Shown: positions 9,291 through 17,828 of the stretch, piece after piece
Layout: each line of letters starts with the position of its first letter
Numbering within the stretch: position 1 is the stretch's first letter
Notes under the pieces: generated by a model
What the model saw: only the letters and a program-made list of their open reading frames with translations
Databases searched by the model: none
Told to the model about the DNA's origin: nothing
Source: Planktothrix agardhii NIES-204
Lineage (GTDB): Bacteria > Cyanobacteriota > Cyanobacteriia > Cyanobacteriales > Microcoleaceae
Length of the DNA: 64,000 nt
Reading direction: 5' to 3'
Assembly: GCA_003609755.1 (NCBI GenBank)
Contig: AP017991.1
Span: 1,443,501 to 1,507,500, forward strand
Program-made: the position numbers and the translations under genes

Positions 9291-10220
9291 ATGAGTAAAA
9301 CCTATAGTGCTACAGGGATTAATTTAAAAGCTCAACCCTTTGGAGAATCCGATCGACTTTTAACCATTTTAACGCGGGAATTTGGATTAATTAAAGCCAT
9401 TGCCCCCGGAGCTAGAAAAGCAAAATCTTCACTAGGAGGACGGAGTGAATTATTTGTTGTGAATCAATTATTAATTGCTAAAGGGCGATCGCTTGATAGA
9501 ATAACTCAAGCCGAAACCGTCACTACCTATGGAGGCTTAAGTAAAAATTTAGGTAAATTAGCCGCTAGTCAATATTTAGCAGAATTAGTCCTAAGTCAAG
9601 CCCTCGGCGACCATCAACAAGAGGATTTATTTATCCTACTCAATGAACATTTAAACCGTTTACAAACTCTTTCTAATTCCCATTTAATTGCTAATTCCAC
9701 TCATATTATTGCCTGTTTAACCCAAGGAATTTTTCATCTTCTCGCCCTCGCTGGAACCGCACCTCAAGTACAATTATGTTGTTTAAGTCAACGACGACTT
9801 CAGCCTAATTTTACCGATGAACATTGGCGAGTTGGGTTTAGTATTGAGACGGGGGGAATTATTAATTTATCGGAGTGGACTCCATCCGCTCTCAAACCGA
9901 AAAAACCGATTACCGTTGCCTCAAAACCCCCTACAGTTCAGGAGTCTGGGAATTTTTACACCATAGAAAGTGTTCCTCAACCTCAACTTAAAATTAATAC
10001 GAAACTCACCGCCGGACAGTTAGCAATTCTGCAACACTTAGCCCAACCCGAACTCCTTAACCCAGAGGTATCGTCCCGTGAACTGATTTGGGCTTGGGAC
10101 TGGATGACCGTAGAACGGACATTACGACAATATACAGAATATCATTTAGGGTGTTGTATCCGTTCCGCGTCGCTGATTGATACCTTTACCCACCAATTTA
10201 TTATTGATCCCCCATTCTAA
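9291..10220 (+). CDS. recO: DNA repair protein RecO
   Basis: RecO mediates RecA loading with RecF/RecR during recombinational repair. The N-terminal OB-fold reads MSKTYSATGINLKAQPFGES, then DRLLTILTREFGLIKAIAPGARK and the GGRSELFVVNQLLIAKGRSL block typical of the family. The rest is an all-helical C-terminal domain, giving 309 residues in total. The usual zinc-finger cysteines are only partly present (CC at about residue 163), as in several cyanobacterial RecO proteins. It directly follows deoC and is likely co-transcribed with it. Confidence 0.93.
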   Translation: MSKTYSATGINLKAQPFGESDRLLTILTREFGLIKAIAPGARKAKSSLGGRSELFVVNQLLIAKGRSLDRITQAETVTTYGGLSKNLGKLAASQYLAELVLSQALGDHQQEDLFILLNEHLNRLQTLSNSHLIANSTHIIACLTQGIFHLLALAGTAPQVQLCCLSQRRLQPNFTDEHWRVGFSIETGGIINLSEWTPSALKPKKPITVASKPPTVQESGNFYTIESVPQPQLKINTKLTAGQLAILQHLAQPELLNPEVSSRELIWAWDWMTVERTLRQYTEYHLGCCIRSASLIDTFTHQFIIDPPF

Positions 10221-10325
10221 TATTAGTCATGCCACTGATCCAATTAATCATTAAAATGTTGAGGAGAGAGTGTCAATTTTCGCTCAAGCCTGACTGCTCT
10301 TAGAATACTGATTTAAGATTATAAG

Positions 10326-11798
10326 ATGCGATCGCCAGATTTAGAAAAAAACTTTGAATTCCATCCACCCTTGGCCATTATGAAAGATTGGGAGACTGAC
10401 TCCTTGATAGAAATTACCCCGTCTAGTTCCGCAGAATTGGACAATGGAAAAAATCATTCCGATCACAATGGCCCTGTTCCCGAACCCCCAGGGGAAGAAG
10501 AACGGGGATTTTTACCCGTCCTGAGAAACAAAAATTTCCTCGCCCTTTGGAGTGGACAACTGTTTTCTCAACTAGCAGATAAAGTTTATTTAGTATTAAT
10601 GATTGCGATTATTTCTACTCGATTTCAACAGGCTGATCAAACCATTAGTGGTTGGGTATCAGCAATTATGATGGCGTTTACTATTCCTGCAATTTTGTTT
10701 GGGGCGGGTGCGGGAGTATTTGTTGATCGATGGTCAAAAAAAGCGGTTTTAGTGATTACTAACTTATTACGCGGGGGTTTAGTTATGGCTTTACCCCTAA
10801 TTTTATGGCTATTTCAAGATCAACAATTCGGTCAATTACCCGTTGGGTTTTATATTTTATTAATCACCACTTTTTTAGTTTCTACCTTAACTCAATTTTT
10901 TGCCCCGGCTGAACAATCCGCGATTCCTTTAGTTGTGGAAAAACGTCATTTATTATCCGCTAATTCTCTTTATACAACAACCATGATGGCTTCGGTGATT
11001 GTGGGGTTTGCGGTGGGAGAACCTTTATTAGCCCTAGCGGATTTAATTTCTAATCAAATCGGTTTACAATCTATAGGAAAAGAATTAATTGTCGGGGGAG
11101 AATATGTAATTGCTGGGTTAATTTTGATGCTTTTAAATACCCAAGAAAAAAATAATAATGCCGACCATGAACAACCCCATATTTTAGAAGATTTACGCGA
11201 TGGGATTCGTTATTTAAGCAATCATACTTTAATTAGAAATGCTTTATTACAATTAATTATTCTGTTTTCTATTTTTGCCGCCTTAGCGGTTTTAGCCGTG
11301 CGTTTAGCCGAAATCATTCCTGAGATTAGTTCCTCCCAATTTGGCTTTCTATTAGCCGCAGGAGGGGCTGGAATGGGCATTGGTGCAACAGTTCTGGGTA
11401 ATCTAGGTCATAGATTTACTCATTTCCAATTGGCGTTAATTGGTTCTTTTGGAGTCGCCGGATCATTAGGGGGATTATCCCTATTTAATGAACGATTATG
11501 GCCGACTTTGATCCTAATTTTATTATTAGGAATTTTTGGAGCAATTGTAGCAATTCCGATGCAAACCACAATTCAAGCCGAAACCCCCGAAGCAATGCGA
11601 GGAAAAGTCTTTGGTCTTCAGAATAATGCCATTAATATTGCTTTGAGTTTACCCTTAGCTTTGGCGGGATTTGCCGAAACTTTAATCGGGTTATCTAATG
11701 TATTTTTAAGTTTAGCAGGATTAGCGATCGCCGGAGGTTTCATAACTTGGTTAATCTCTCGAAATGCACCCCATATTATAGAAGGAGAAAAAACTTAA
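10326..11798 (+). CDS. MFS transporter
   Basis: A 490-residue major facilitator protein with a soluble acidic N-terminus of about 65 residues, then about 12 hydrophobic segments. The first helices begin NFLALWSGQLFSQLADKVYLV, the usual start of the macrolide-efflux-like MFS group, and a loop 2-3 signature is seen in VFVDRWSKKAVLVITN. A charged cytoplasmic loop (about residues 275-305) separates the two halves. The substrate cannot be inferred. The first ATG overlaps a HIP1-like ATGCGATCGCC; a second ATG at 10380 could also start the protein without loss of membrane segments. Confidence 0.8.
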   Translation: MRSPDLEKNFEFHPPLAIMKDWETDSLIEITPSSSAELDNGKNHSDHNGPVPEPPGEEERGFLPVLRNKNFLALWSGQLFSQLADKVYLVLMIAIISTRFQQADQTISGWVSAIMMAFTIPAILFGAGAGVFVDRWSKKAVLVITNLLRGGLVMALPLILWLFQDQQFGQLPVGFYILLITTFLVSTLTQFFAPAEQSAIPLVVEKRHLLSANSLYTTTMMASVIVGFAVGEPLLALADLISNQIGLQSIGKELIVGGEYVIAGLILMLLNTQEKNNNADHEQPHILEDLRDGIRYLSNHTLIRNALLQLIILFSIFAALAVLAVRLAEIIPEISSSQFGFLLAAGGAGMGIGATVLGNLGHRFTHFQLALIGSFGVAGSLGGLSLFNERLWPTLILILLLGIFGAIVAIPMQTTIQAETPEAMRGKVFGLQNNAINIALSLPLALAGFAETLIGLSNVFLSLAGLAIAGGFITWLISRNAPHIIEGEKT

Positions 11799-11801
11799 GT
11801 T

Positions 11802-12150
11802 ATAATTTAGCCAATAATTTTATAATTTAGTTAACAATTTTATAATTTAGTTAACAATTTTATAATCTAGTTAACAATTTTATAATTTAGTTAACAATTT
11901 TATAATTTAGTTAACAATTTTATAATCTAGTTAACAATTTTATAATCTAGTTAACAATTTTATAATCTAGTTAACAATTTTATAATTTAGTTAACAATTT
12001 TATAATCTAGTTAACAATTTTATAATTTAGTTAACAATTTTATAATCTAGTTAACAATTTTATAATCTAGTTAACAATTTTATAATCTAGTTAACAATTT
12101 TATAATCTAGTTAACAATTTTATAATCTAGTTAACAATTTTATAATCTAG
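11802..12150. repeat. 20-bp tandem repeat array, about 17 copies
   Basis: Head-to-tail copies of TTAGTTAACAATTTTATAAT, exactly 20 bp each, differing almost only by T or C in TTTAG/TCTAG. The array starts right after the MFS stop codon and ends at the palindrome at 12150. Each unit contains GTTAAC, a palindromic hexamer, and TATAAT. The units have no spacers, so this is not a CRISPR array. Confidence 0.95.
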
Positions 12151-12219
12151 CGAACGAGGACGTTCGCACTGCTATTAATTAATATTTGATTCTAACGCAG
12201 TGCGAGTATCCTCACTCGC
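12150..12219. repeat. paired palindromes after the 20-bp array
   Basis: GCGAACG-AGGA-CGTTCGC (12150-12167) followed by CACTGC, then an inverted relative, GCAGTGCGAGT...ACTCGC (about 12198-12219). The two together form a larger inverted repeat related to the palindrome at 8488. No gene is present until 12266. Confidence 0.6.
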
Positions 12220-12265
12220 TAATACTCATAACCAACACTCGCTAATACTTAGAAAACTAAATCCT

Positions 12266-12880
12266 ATGAATGATGATCTTCTGTTGTTAGAAAAAGTAGC
12301 TCAATTTGTGTTAACAGGTAAAGGAGAAAAGCCAAATTCTTCTATGATCGCTGAAACCTTAATTAGATGTGAAAATCAAGCCAAAAAAACCAAAGAAAAG
12401 CATAGCTTTGAATCCTTGGTCGGAAATTGGCGACTTTGTTGGGTAAGTGGAACCCAGAAAATCCGTAAACAAGCCGGAATTGTTAAAGGAAACGGACTTT
12501 ATATTCCTAGTTTTTTGAATCTACAAATTATCTATTCTCGATATCCCCATCCCCTCTTAACAATAGAAGTACCCACAGAAATAGACGCCGGAATTATTCA
12601 AAATTGCGTTCAGTTAAATCAGTTTAATTTAACGCTAACTGGCCCCGCTAAATTCTTAGAAAAAAAGAATATTCTCGCCTTCGATTTTACCAATCTTACC
12701 TCTAAACTATTTGGCTTAAATATCTATGACGGTAAAATGCACGGAACCTCAAGTAATGCCCAACAATTTTATCAAGATTCCATTAAAAAACAAGCCTTTT
12801 TTGCCTTTTTTGTGATTACTCCTGATCTAATTGCAGCTAGAGGTAGAGGCGGTGGTCTTGCCCTCTGGACAAAAGTTTAA
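12266..12880 (+). CDS. PAP/fibrillin-like (plastid lipid-associated) protein
   Basis: About 204 residues. The central GNWRLCWVSGTQKIRKQAG block and the C-terminal FVITPDLIAARGRGGGLALW block match the PAP/fibrillin domain, a lipocalin-like fold found in plastoglobules and thylakoids of plants and in cyanobacteria, where it probably binds lipophilic molecules. There is no signal peptide or membrane helix. The start is the ATG at 12266 (MNDDLLLLEKVAQF); the longer in-frame opening at 12200 translates a dispersed repeat. The exact ligand is unknown. Confidence 0.7.
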   Translation: MNDDLLLLEKVAQFVLTGKGEKPNSSMIAETLIRCENQAKKTKEKHSFESLVGNWRLCWVSGTQKIRKQAGIVKGNGLYIPSFLNLQIIYSRYPHPLLTIEVPTEIDAGIIQNCVQLNQFNLTLTGPAKFLEKKNILAFDFTNLTSKLFGLNIYDGKMHGTSSNAQQFYQDSIKKQAFFAFFVITPDLIAARGRGGGLALWTKV

Positions 12881-12968
12881 AAAGCAGATACCAAACCCTT
12901 GTATCATAGAAAATTAAGTGACTTTTCAACACTGAAATTACGCCCTAAATTTGCATTTGTAATCAACT

Positions 12969-14204
12969 ATGGCAACCCTTAACGATAACTACCTCAAACT
13001 CAAAGCCGGATATCTGTTTCCCGAAATTGCCCGCCGGGTGAATGCGTTTGCAGAAGCCAACCCCGACGCCAAAATCATCCGTTTAGGCATTGGCGACGTC
13101 ACCGAACCCTTACCCCAAGCCTGTCGCCAAGCCATGCTTCAGGCTGTCGAAGACATGGGCAACCGTGACACCTTCAAAGGTTATGGCCCCGAACAGGGTT
13201 ATGCTTGGTTACGCGAAACCATCGCCGCCCACGATTTCCAGGCCAAAGGTTGCGATATTGACGCCGATGAAATCTTTATTTCTGATGGTTCAAAATGCGA
13301 CACTGGCAATATTTTAGATATTTTTGGAGACGATAATATTATCGCTGTAACTGACCCGGTTTATCCCGTTTATGTCGATACAAATGTGATGGCAGGACAC
13401 ACCGGAGATGCTAATGAAAATGGAGAATATGGGGGATTAGTTTATATTCCAATTACGGCGGAAAATAATTTTACTGCTGCTATTCCTACCCAAAAAGTTG
13501 ATTTAATTTATCTCTGTTTTCCCAATAATCCCACCGGGGCAACGGCAACTAAAGAACACTTAACCGCCTGGGTCGAATACGCGAAAGCCAACGGTTCTAT
13601 TATACTATATGATGCCGCCTATGAAGCGTTTATTTCTGACCCTAATTTACCCCGTTCTATCTATGAAATTGAAGGAGCAAAAGATTGCGCCATTGAGTTT
13701 CGTTCCTTCTCCAAAACCGCCGGATTTACCGGAACTCGTTGCGCCTTTACTGTTGTTCCAAAAACCTTAACAGCTAAAGCCAAAGATGGTTCCGATGTGG
13801 AATTATGGAAGTTATGGAATCGTCGTCAAGCCACTAAATTTAACGGCGTTTCCTATATTATTCAACGGGCGGCGGAGGCAGTTTATTCTGAAGCAGGAAA
13901 GGCTCAAGTTAAGGCGTTAATTCAATTTTATATGGAAAACGCCCAAATTATTCGGGAGCAATTAACCTCGGCTGGATTAAGCGTTTATGGAGGAGAAAAT
14001 GCCCCCTATGTTTGGGTAAAAACTCCCCAAGGTTTATCGAGTTGGGATTTCTTTGATAAGCTCTTACAAACCTGTAATGTTGTGGGAACTCCGGGTTCTG
14101 GTTTCGGTGCGGCGGGGGAAGGATATTTCCGTATTTCTGCTTTTAATAGTCGGGAAAACGTAGAGGAAGCCATGCGTCGAATTACCGATAAGTTTAAGGT
14201 TTAA
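12969..14204 (+). CDS. dapL: LL-diaminopimelate aminotransferase
   Basis: A PLP enzyme of the plant/cyanobacterial lysine pathway that makes LL-diaminopimelate from tetrahydrodipicolinate and glutamate in one step. It has 411 residues, full length for the family. It starts [20 protein letters not shown] and has [28 protein letters not shown], the cofactor-binding region [12 protein letters not shown] and the Schiff-base lysine in [13 protein letters not shown] (Lys249). It stands as a single gene and is GC-richer at its 5' end, as highly expressed genes often are. Confidence 0.97.
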   Translation: MATLNDNYLKLKAGYLFPEIARRVNAFAEANPDAKIIRLGIGDVTEPLPQACRQAMLQAVEDMGNRDTFKGYGPEQGYAWLRETIAAHDFQAKGCDIDADEIFISDGSKCDTGNILDIFGDDNIIAVTDPVYPVYVDTNVMAGHTGDANENGEYGGLVYIPITAENNFTAAIPTQKVDLIYLCFPNNPTGATATKEHLTAWVEYAKANGSIILYDAAYEAFISDPNLPRSIYEIEGAKDCAIEFRSFSKTAGFTGTRCAFTVVPKTLTAKAKDGSDVELWKLWNRRQATKFNGVSYIIQRAAEAVYSEAGKAQVKALIQFYMENAQIIREQLTSAGLSVYGGENAPYVWVKTPQGLSSWDFFDKLLQTCNVVGTPGSGFGAAGEGYFRISAFNSRENVEEAMRRITDKFKV

Positions 14205-14211
14205 ATTGTTG

Positions 14212-14228
14212 GGTGGGCAATGCCCACC
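14212..14228. terminator. GGTGGGCA-A-TGCCCACC hairpin after dapL
   Basis: A perfect 8-bp inverted repeat with almost no loop, 8 bases after the dapL stop. There is no T-run after it, so it is either a weak terminator or a dispersed cyanobacterial palindrome. Confidence 0.45.
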
Positions 14229-14279
14229 TGATTAGGATAAAATTATGAATTAGTTTGTATACATTAATTTGACGGTCAA

Positions 14280-14570
14280 ATGACGGAATTTATTGATCCT
14301 TTTAAACTCCCTTATGTTGATTTATTAGATAGAAAAAATTTACCAAATTGTCCCGCTATTTATTTTGCGATAGATTCACAGAATAGAGTGCTTTATGTAG
14401 GACAAGCCACTAATTTAGCCACCAGATGGAAAAATCATCGCCGAGTATATCAATTACAAGAAATCAATAAAGATTCTCTAGTCAGAATAGCTTGGCAACC
14501 TTGGACTTTAGAAGATTTGAGTGAAGCTGAAAGATATTTTATCAACAATTCAAAAAAAGACTTAAAATAG
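14280..14570 (+). CDS. small GIY-YIG domain protein
   Basis: A 96-residue protein consisting almost only of a GIY-YIG nuclease fold: CPAIYFAIDSQNRVLYVGQA gives the two signature strands (IYF and YVG), followed by the conserved Arg (ATRWKNHRR) and a Glu in the final helix (SEAERYFIN). Such stand-alone proteins occur in many cyanobacteria near TA and mobile genes. A role in DNA cleavage or repair is plausible but unproved. It opens the accessory region. Confidence 0.75.
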   Translation: MTEFIDPFKLPYVDLLDRKNLPNCPAIYFAIDSQNRVLYVGQATNLATRWKNHRRVYQLQEINKDSLVRIAWQPWTLEDLSEAERYFINNSKKDLK

Positions 14571-14609
14571 TTGTGCTAAAATCCGATTAGTTCTAATTGT
14601 GGTTGACTT

Positions 14610-14864
14610 ATGCGAACCGTTGAAGAATTAATTACAGAAGCATTATCTTTACCCAGTGCGTCGAGGGTGCTTCTCGTCGAGAAATTAATCGAAAGTTTGG
14701 AGTTTGATGTTGATGAAACGATACAAACACTATGGATAGCAGAAGCCAAACAGCGTCGAGATGAAATTCGGACTGGTATAGTGCAACCCATACCAGGGGA
14801 AGAAGCATTAAGTCAGATTTTGAGGAGTGTAAATTATCTGGCTAGTACAACTTCTTATCCCTAA
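14610..14864 (+). CDS. addiction-module antitoxin-like protein, without a partner toxin
   Basis: 84 residues. The start MRTVEELITEALSLPSASR and the LLVEKLIESLE helix are typical of the putative addiction module component family (TIGR02574/PF09720), whose members normally precede a RelE/ParE toxin. No such toxin follows: the next gene, 44 bp downstream, is a different antitoxin. It looks solitary, either a decayed module or one whose toxin was lost. Confidence 0.65.
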   Translation: MRTVEELITEALSLPSASRVLLVEKLIESLEFDVDETIQTLWIAEAKQRRDEIRTGIVQPIPGEEALSQILRSVNYLASTTSYP

Positions 14865-14907
14865 AGTTAATCTATAATTAAAATATCATTTACGATTTCT
14901 AAAATTT

Positions 14908-15141
14908 ATGCCTGAAACTAAAATTAGTTTAGATGAACCCCTGCAAAATGCTCTGGCTGAAATTTCACGAGAAACGGGCAAAACTGAAAGTCAATTAATT
15001 AGCGAAGCAGTTGAACGATTAATTAAAGACTATCAACGGCAAAACCGATATTTATTAATACAACAAGCTAAAGGAATATGGGCTGATCGAGAAGATATCC
15101 CTGATTTACAAAAATTACGTCAGGAATGGCAGAGATTTTAA
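14908..15141 (+). CDS. ribbon-helix-helix antitoxin of a VapBC module
   Basis: 77 residues. The N-terminus (MPETKISLDEPLQNALAEIS, then RETGKTESQLISEAVERLI) is a CopG/RHH DNA-binding domain. The C-terminal tail, RQNRYLLIQQAKGIWADRED, is the usual toxin-wrapping region in VapB-type antitoxins. It is followed at 18 bp by the PIN toxin; the pair should be co-transcribed and autorepressed. Confidence 0.8.
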   Translation: MPETKISLDEPLQNALAEISRETGKTESQLISEAVERLIKDYQRQNRYLLIQQAKGIWADREDIPDLQKLRQEWQRF

Positions 15142-15159
15142 CAATTTTTATTGGTCAAT

Positions 15160-15549
15160 ATGCCTAAGATTTTATTAATTGATACCGATGTTTTAATTGA
15201 TTTTTTACGAGGGCGATCGCAAGCTGTCGCTTACTTGGAAAATTTAATAGAAGAATCTATTTTAATTTCAAGTATTACTGTTGCTGAACTTTATTCAGGC
15301 GTTCGGGAAGGGAAAGAAAGAGAGGTGTTAGATACCTTTTTTCTTGCCTTTGAAATTGTGCCTATTAATGAAGAAATTGCTATTAAAGGGGGATTATATC
15401 GCCGAGATTATGGAAAAAGTCATGGTGTAGGACTGGCTGATGCGTTAATTGCTGCTACTGCTGAAGTTAAACAAGCTCACTTAGTAACTTTGAATCAAAA
15501 ACATTTTCCAATGCTAGATACTGTGATTGTTCCTTACAAAAAACAATAA
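15160..15549 (+). CDS. VapC-type PIN-domain toxin
   Basis: A PIN RNase of about 129 residues. It shows the conserved acidic set: Asp in LLIDTDVLIDFLRG, Glu in SSITVAELYSGV and Asp in GVGLADALIAATA, with the terminal LVTLNQKHFPML block. VapC toxins cut tRNA or rRNA when not bound by their antitoxin. The ATG at 15160 starts directly before the first beta strand; the TTG at 15151 would add three residues. Partner: the RHH gene just upstream. Confidence 0.87.
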   Translation: MPKILLIDTDVLIDFLRGRSQAVAYLENLIEESILISSITVAELYSGVREGKEREVLDTFFLAFEIVPINEEIAIKGGLYRRDYGKSHGVGLADALIAATAEVKQAHLVTLNQKHFPMLDTVIVPYKKQ

Positions 15550-15808
15550 TTTATTCAATTGTAATCAGGTTGATTTTAATGAGTGGTAGTATGATCGCCG
15601 CTTCGTAGGCTGGGTTGACAACAGGAAACCCAGAATTGCTTTTCTCTGGTAGCACTAACCAGAAGCCAGATTGCACTTTAAGCTGTAACTGTGGATGCGA
15701 TCGCAAAGCTAAAATGAGACAGCGATCAGTGTATCGGTTTTGAGTTAGAGGCGATCGCTGATAAACTATCTATAGAAACAAAAATATAAAATTTTTAAGG
15801 AGATAAAT

Positions 15809-16015
15809 ATGACCTTTAGTGAAGTCGTAGAAGCTATTAAAACCCTATCATTGGGCGAAAAAAAAGAGATACAATCTCTTTTGGAACAGTTTTTAAGAGA
15901 AGAGCAACGTGACGAAATTTATCAAAACTATTTATTAGCCAAACAGAACGAGAAAGAAGGAAAACTAAAATTTTCCTCGGATATTGATCAACTAATGCAG
16001 TTTTTAGAAGAATAA
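15809..16015 (+). CDS. antitoxin of a RelE-type module
   Basis: 68 residues, mainly helical and highly charged (MTFSEVVEAIKTLSLGEKKE, then IQSLLEQFLREEQRDEIYQN). It is preceded by a good ribosome site (AAGGAGATAAAT). Its stop codon overlaps the start of the following toxin gene (TAATG), the usual coupling in TA operons. Similar small proteins precede RelE/YafQ-like toxins in cyanobacteria. The adjacent toxin gene is broken, but an intact near-identical toxin lies at 21276. Confidence 0.65.
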   Translation: MTFSEVVEAIKTLSLGEKKEIQSLLEQFLREEQRDEIYQNYLLAKQNEKEGKLKFSSDIDQLMQFLEE

Positions 16016-16284
16016 TGATAGAAATTAGTTTTGATGATTCTTTTAAGCGAGCCTTCAAAAAACGTTTTCAAGGCAACCATTAGTTAGAAAGAAAATTTCG
16101 GATAAAGCTAGAAAAATTCAAAGAAAATCCGTTTGATCCATCTCTCAAAACTCATAAATTATCAGGTAAACTTAAAGAACTGTGGAGTTTTAGTATTGAG
16201 TATAATCAAAGAGTGATATTTTATTTTACAGACGAAGAAAAAGCCGTTTTTGTTGATATTGGTAATCACGATCAAGTCTATTAA
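16015..16284 (+). pseudogene. RelE/YafQ-like toxin gene with a premature stop
   Basis: Same 89-codon reading frame as the intact toxin at 21276..21545 (first residues IEISFDDSFKRAFKKRFQGN). Here codon 23 is TAG (16081-16083) instead of GAG, truncating the product to 22 residues. The rest of the frame stays open and nearly identical, so the loss is recent. Its antitoxin, which overlaps it by one base, is intact. Confidence 0.85.
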
Positions 16285-16461
16285 TTGAAAGCGATCGCCG
16301 AAAACTCACGACTCACGGTAATAGCGATCTCAATACTCTGAATATAATTCGGACTATCGTGTAAGAGTCTTTGAATTTTTTGAGCTATAGTATTGTCATA
16401 CAGAGTTATGACAAGCAAAAATATGAGAGTTAATGCAAGGCTCGATAGCGATCGCGCTAAT
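16015..16461 (+). repeat. 447-bp direct repeat, left copy
   Basis: Covers the broken RelE-type toxin, a HIP1-bordered repeat and the first codons of the next antitoxin. It matches 21276..21722 base for base with about six differences by eye and no indels. The two copies bracket 4.8 kb holding the second VapBC-like module, two gene relics and the type IIG enzyme. Confidence 0.92.
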
Positions 16462-16686
16462 AAGTTTAATTACATTCGCCAGCGTACCAATCAAGGTGTG
16501 TCTGACATCATGAAAGCGGCGATCGATCTTTACTATGAAAAATTATATCAAGAATCCTCTGTAAAGCCTTTGCAACTTCTTAGGGAATCAGGGTTGATTG
16601 GTTGTGCTGAAGGGGACTCTGATTTGTCGGTTAATTACAAGCAATATCTCACTGAAAGTCTTAACGAAAAATATGGTCATCGTTGA
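16408..16686 (+). CDS. RHH-type antitoxin of a second PIN module
   Basis: About 92 residues, beginning MTSKNMRVNARLDSDRANKF. The first part is a ribbon-helix-helix strand (MRVNARLDSD) and helices (KFNYIRQRTNQGVSDIMKAA). The C-terminal tail overlaps the next gene by 14 bp. The ATG at 16408 is preferred over the TTG at 16393; the ATG at 16423 is also possible. A 5'-terminal piece of this gene is present again at about 21669-21722, where it runs out of the repeat and is truncated. Confidence 0.75.
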   Translation: MTSKNMRVNARLDSDRANKFNYIRQRTNQGVSDIMKAAIDLYYEKLYQESSVKPLQLLRESGLIGCAEGDSDLSVNYKQYLTESLNEKYGHR

Positions 16687-17092
16687 TTCTGGCTTTTGGA
16701 TAGCATTAATCAATCGCCGTGATGATTATCATGTTCTCGCTCAAGAAGTTTTAGATACGATTGATGAGCCTCTGGTTACAACATGGTGTGTGATTACGGA
16801 AGCTTGTCATATTCTCTTGAAACGTACAGGCACAAATGCTCAACAGACGTTTATTCATAGCTTAGAAATTGGTGCTTTTGAGATTTTTGATCTCAAGGTT
16901 CAAGATGGGAAAAGAATCAGTGAATTGATGAATCAATATAGTTCTCTGCCAATGGATTTAGCGGACGCTTCATTGATTATTCTTGCGGAACATTTGGGGC
17001 ATGGGCGGATTCTATCTGTTGATTTTCGGGACTTTAATACTTACCGATGGAAAAATCGTCATCCTTTTGAGAATTTGATGTCTATTAACTGA
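16673..17092 (+). CDS. PIN-domain toxin
   Basis: About 139 residues, beginning MVIVDSGFWIALINRRDDYH. It has the PIN acidic residues: Asp at position 5, Glu in VITEACHILL and Asp in PMDLADASLIILAE, with a terminal ILSVDFRDFNTYR strand. It resembles the VapC group with an HxxA...TE pattern. The ATG at 16673 lies inside the end of the antitoxin gene, giving translational coupling. Confidence 0.83.
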   Translation: MVIVDSGFWIALINRRDDYHVLAQEVLDTIDEPLVTTWCVITEACHILLKRTGTNAQQTFIHSLEIGAFEIFDLKVQDGKRISELMNQYSSLPMDLADASLIILAEHLGHGRILSVDFRDFNTYRWKNRHPFENLMSIN

Positions 17093-17130
17093 AGCGATCG
17101 CCTACAGCAAACCTTTAACAGATAATTGAG

Positions 17131-17160
17131 GTGATCGCCTAAAAATTACGACTCACGGTG
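17131..17160. repeat. HIP1-bordered dispersed repeat, partial copy
   Basis: GTGATCGCCTAAAAATTACG then ACTCACGGTG. This is one of about nine copies of a unit of the form GCGATCGCC-TAAAAATCACGACTCAC-ACCGAATAGCGATCGC (others at 16291, 18327, 21552, 49995, 51127, 54438, 55191 and 55728), most beside TA or restriction genes. Confidence 0.7.
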
Positions 17161-17342
17161 TAGTCCTTCGTGGGGTTGCCGTCACCATCCAGACTGCCAC
17201 CTAAAACCGGCATCGCCTCATAGATGGTGATATTGCGACCAGGAACATTGCCATCACAAATCAGGAAGACGACGGCGGCTAAGGAGCCAATACATCTCCC
17301 AACCATATAAGCCTTGGGAGCAAAACCATTGGCCGTGCGGGG
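17145..17342 (-). pseudogene. relic of oleate hydratase (MCRA family), N-terminal FAD region
   Basis: On the minus strand an open stretch reads KAYMVGRCIGSLAAVVFLIC, then DGNVPGRNITIYEAMPVLGG and SLDGDGNP. It matches the N-terminal FAD-binding part of oleate hydratase / myosin-cross-reactive antigen (family pattern AYxVGxGIxSLAAAxxLIxD, GxVPGxNIxxxExxxxxGGSLDG). Only about 65 residues remain of a protein of more than 500. The Gly-rich loop is altered (GRCIGS), and no start or downstream part exists. It is a decayed fragment. Confidence 0.75.
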
Positions 17343-17502
17343 TTTTGCAGGGGGAAGTTCATGTATAAGAATTGATTTGACTTCTTGATAAAGAAACACC
17401 GGTGATCGCAGTTGACACCTTAAAAGTTTGGTGCAACAATTAGCTCTAGTTAAATTCAAAGGGAGCATCTTAACCCTTTTAACAAACAATGGAGAAAAAA
17501 TT

Positions 17503-17775
17503 ATGCCTAATGAATTGACCCCAGATAAAGAAAAATGGGAAAAATTAGTCAAGCAAATCAAGGATGTGAATGAAAATTTTGATGAGGGGACACGAAAAGC
17601 GGTTTTTGACAGTCTTCTCAATAAGAAGTTAGGTTATTTCCTGACCATTTTTGGCAGTGATGATGGAAATGTTGATGATGATGAATATGAGTTATTAGAA
17701 TGGTTAATGAATGATTTGTATGTCAGCAACAGCGGAGATGAGTATGTCAAGAGAATTATTAATATGATGCACTAA
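17503..17775 (+). CDS. small acidic hypothetical protein
   Basis: 90 residues, beginning MPNELTPDKEKWEKLVKQIK. I recognise no family. It is charged, helix-rich and acidic in the centre (DDGNVDDDEYELLEWLMND), with no signal peptide or membrane segment. The ATG at 17503 follows GGAGAAAAAATT, a good ribosome site; an upstream in-frame start at 17428 lacks one. A strong hairpin terminator follows the stop. It lies between two gene relics, so it may be a late arrival. Confidence 0.55.
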   Translation: MPNELTPDKEKWEKLVKQIKDVNENFDEGTRKAVFDSLLNKKLGYFLTIFGSDDGNVDDDEYELLEWLMNDLYVSNSGDEYVKRIINMMH

Positions 17776-17800
17776 ATGTCGCTTTGAAGCTAGAAACTCA

Positions 17801-17828
17801 TACACACATCTTTTCCAAGATGTGTGTA
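17801..17828 (+). terminator. rho-independent-type hairpin
   Basis: A perfect 12-bp stem, TACACACATCTT, with loop TTCC and its complement, followed by TTTCTATTT. It lies 25 bp after the stop of the small acidic protein gene. Confidence 0.8.

Noticed and set aside
11802-12150. Regular array first considered as a CRISPR
   Set aside because: Units are contiguous 20-mers with no spacers, and no cas genes are nearby.
15550-15808. Possible small RNA or gene between the VapC toxin and the next antitoxin
   Set aside because: Only HIP1 octamers and a GCTGGGTT/AACCCAG inverted motif are seen; no promoter-terminator pair or ORF supports a gene.
17343-17621. Extension of the oleate hydratase relic frame to a minus-strand ATG at 17621
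   Set aside because: Those residues do not resemble the family and lie antisense to the small acidic protein gene; only the 17145-17342 part is homologous.
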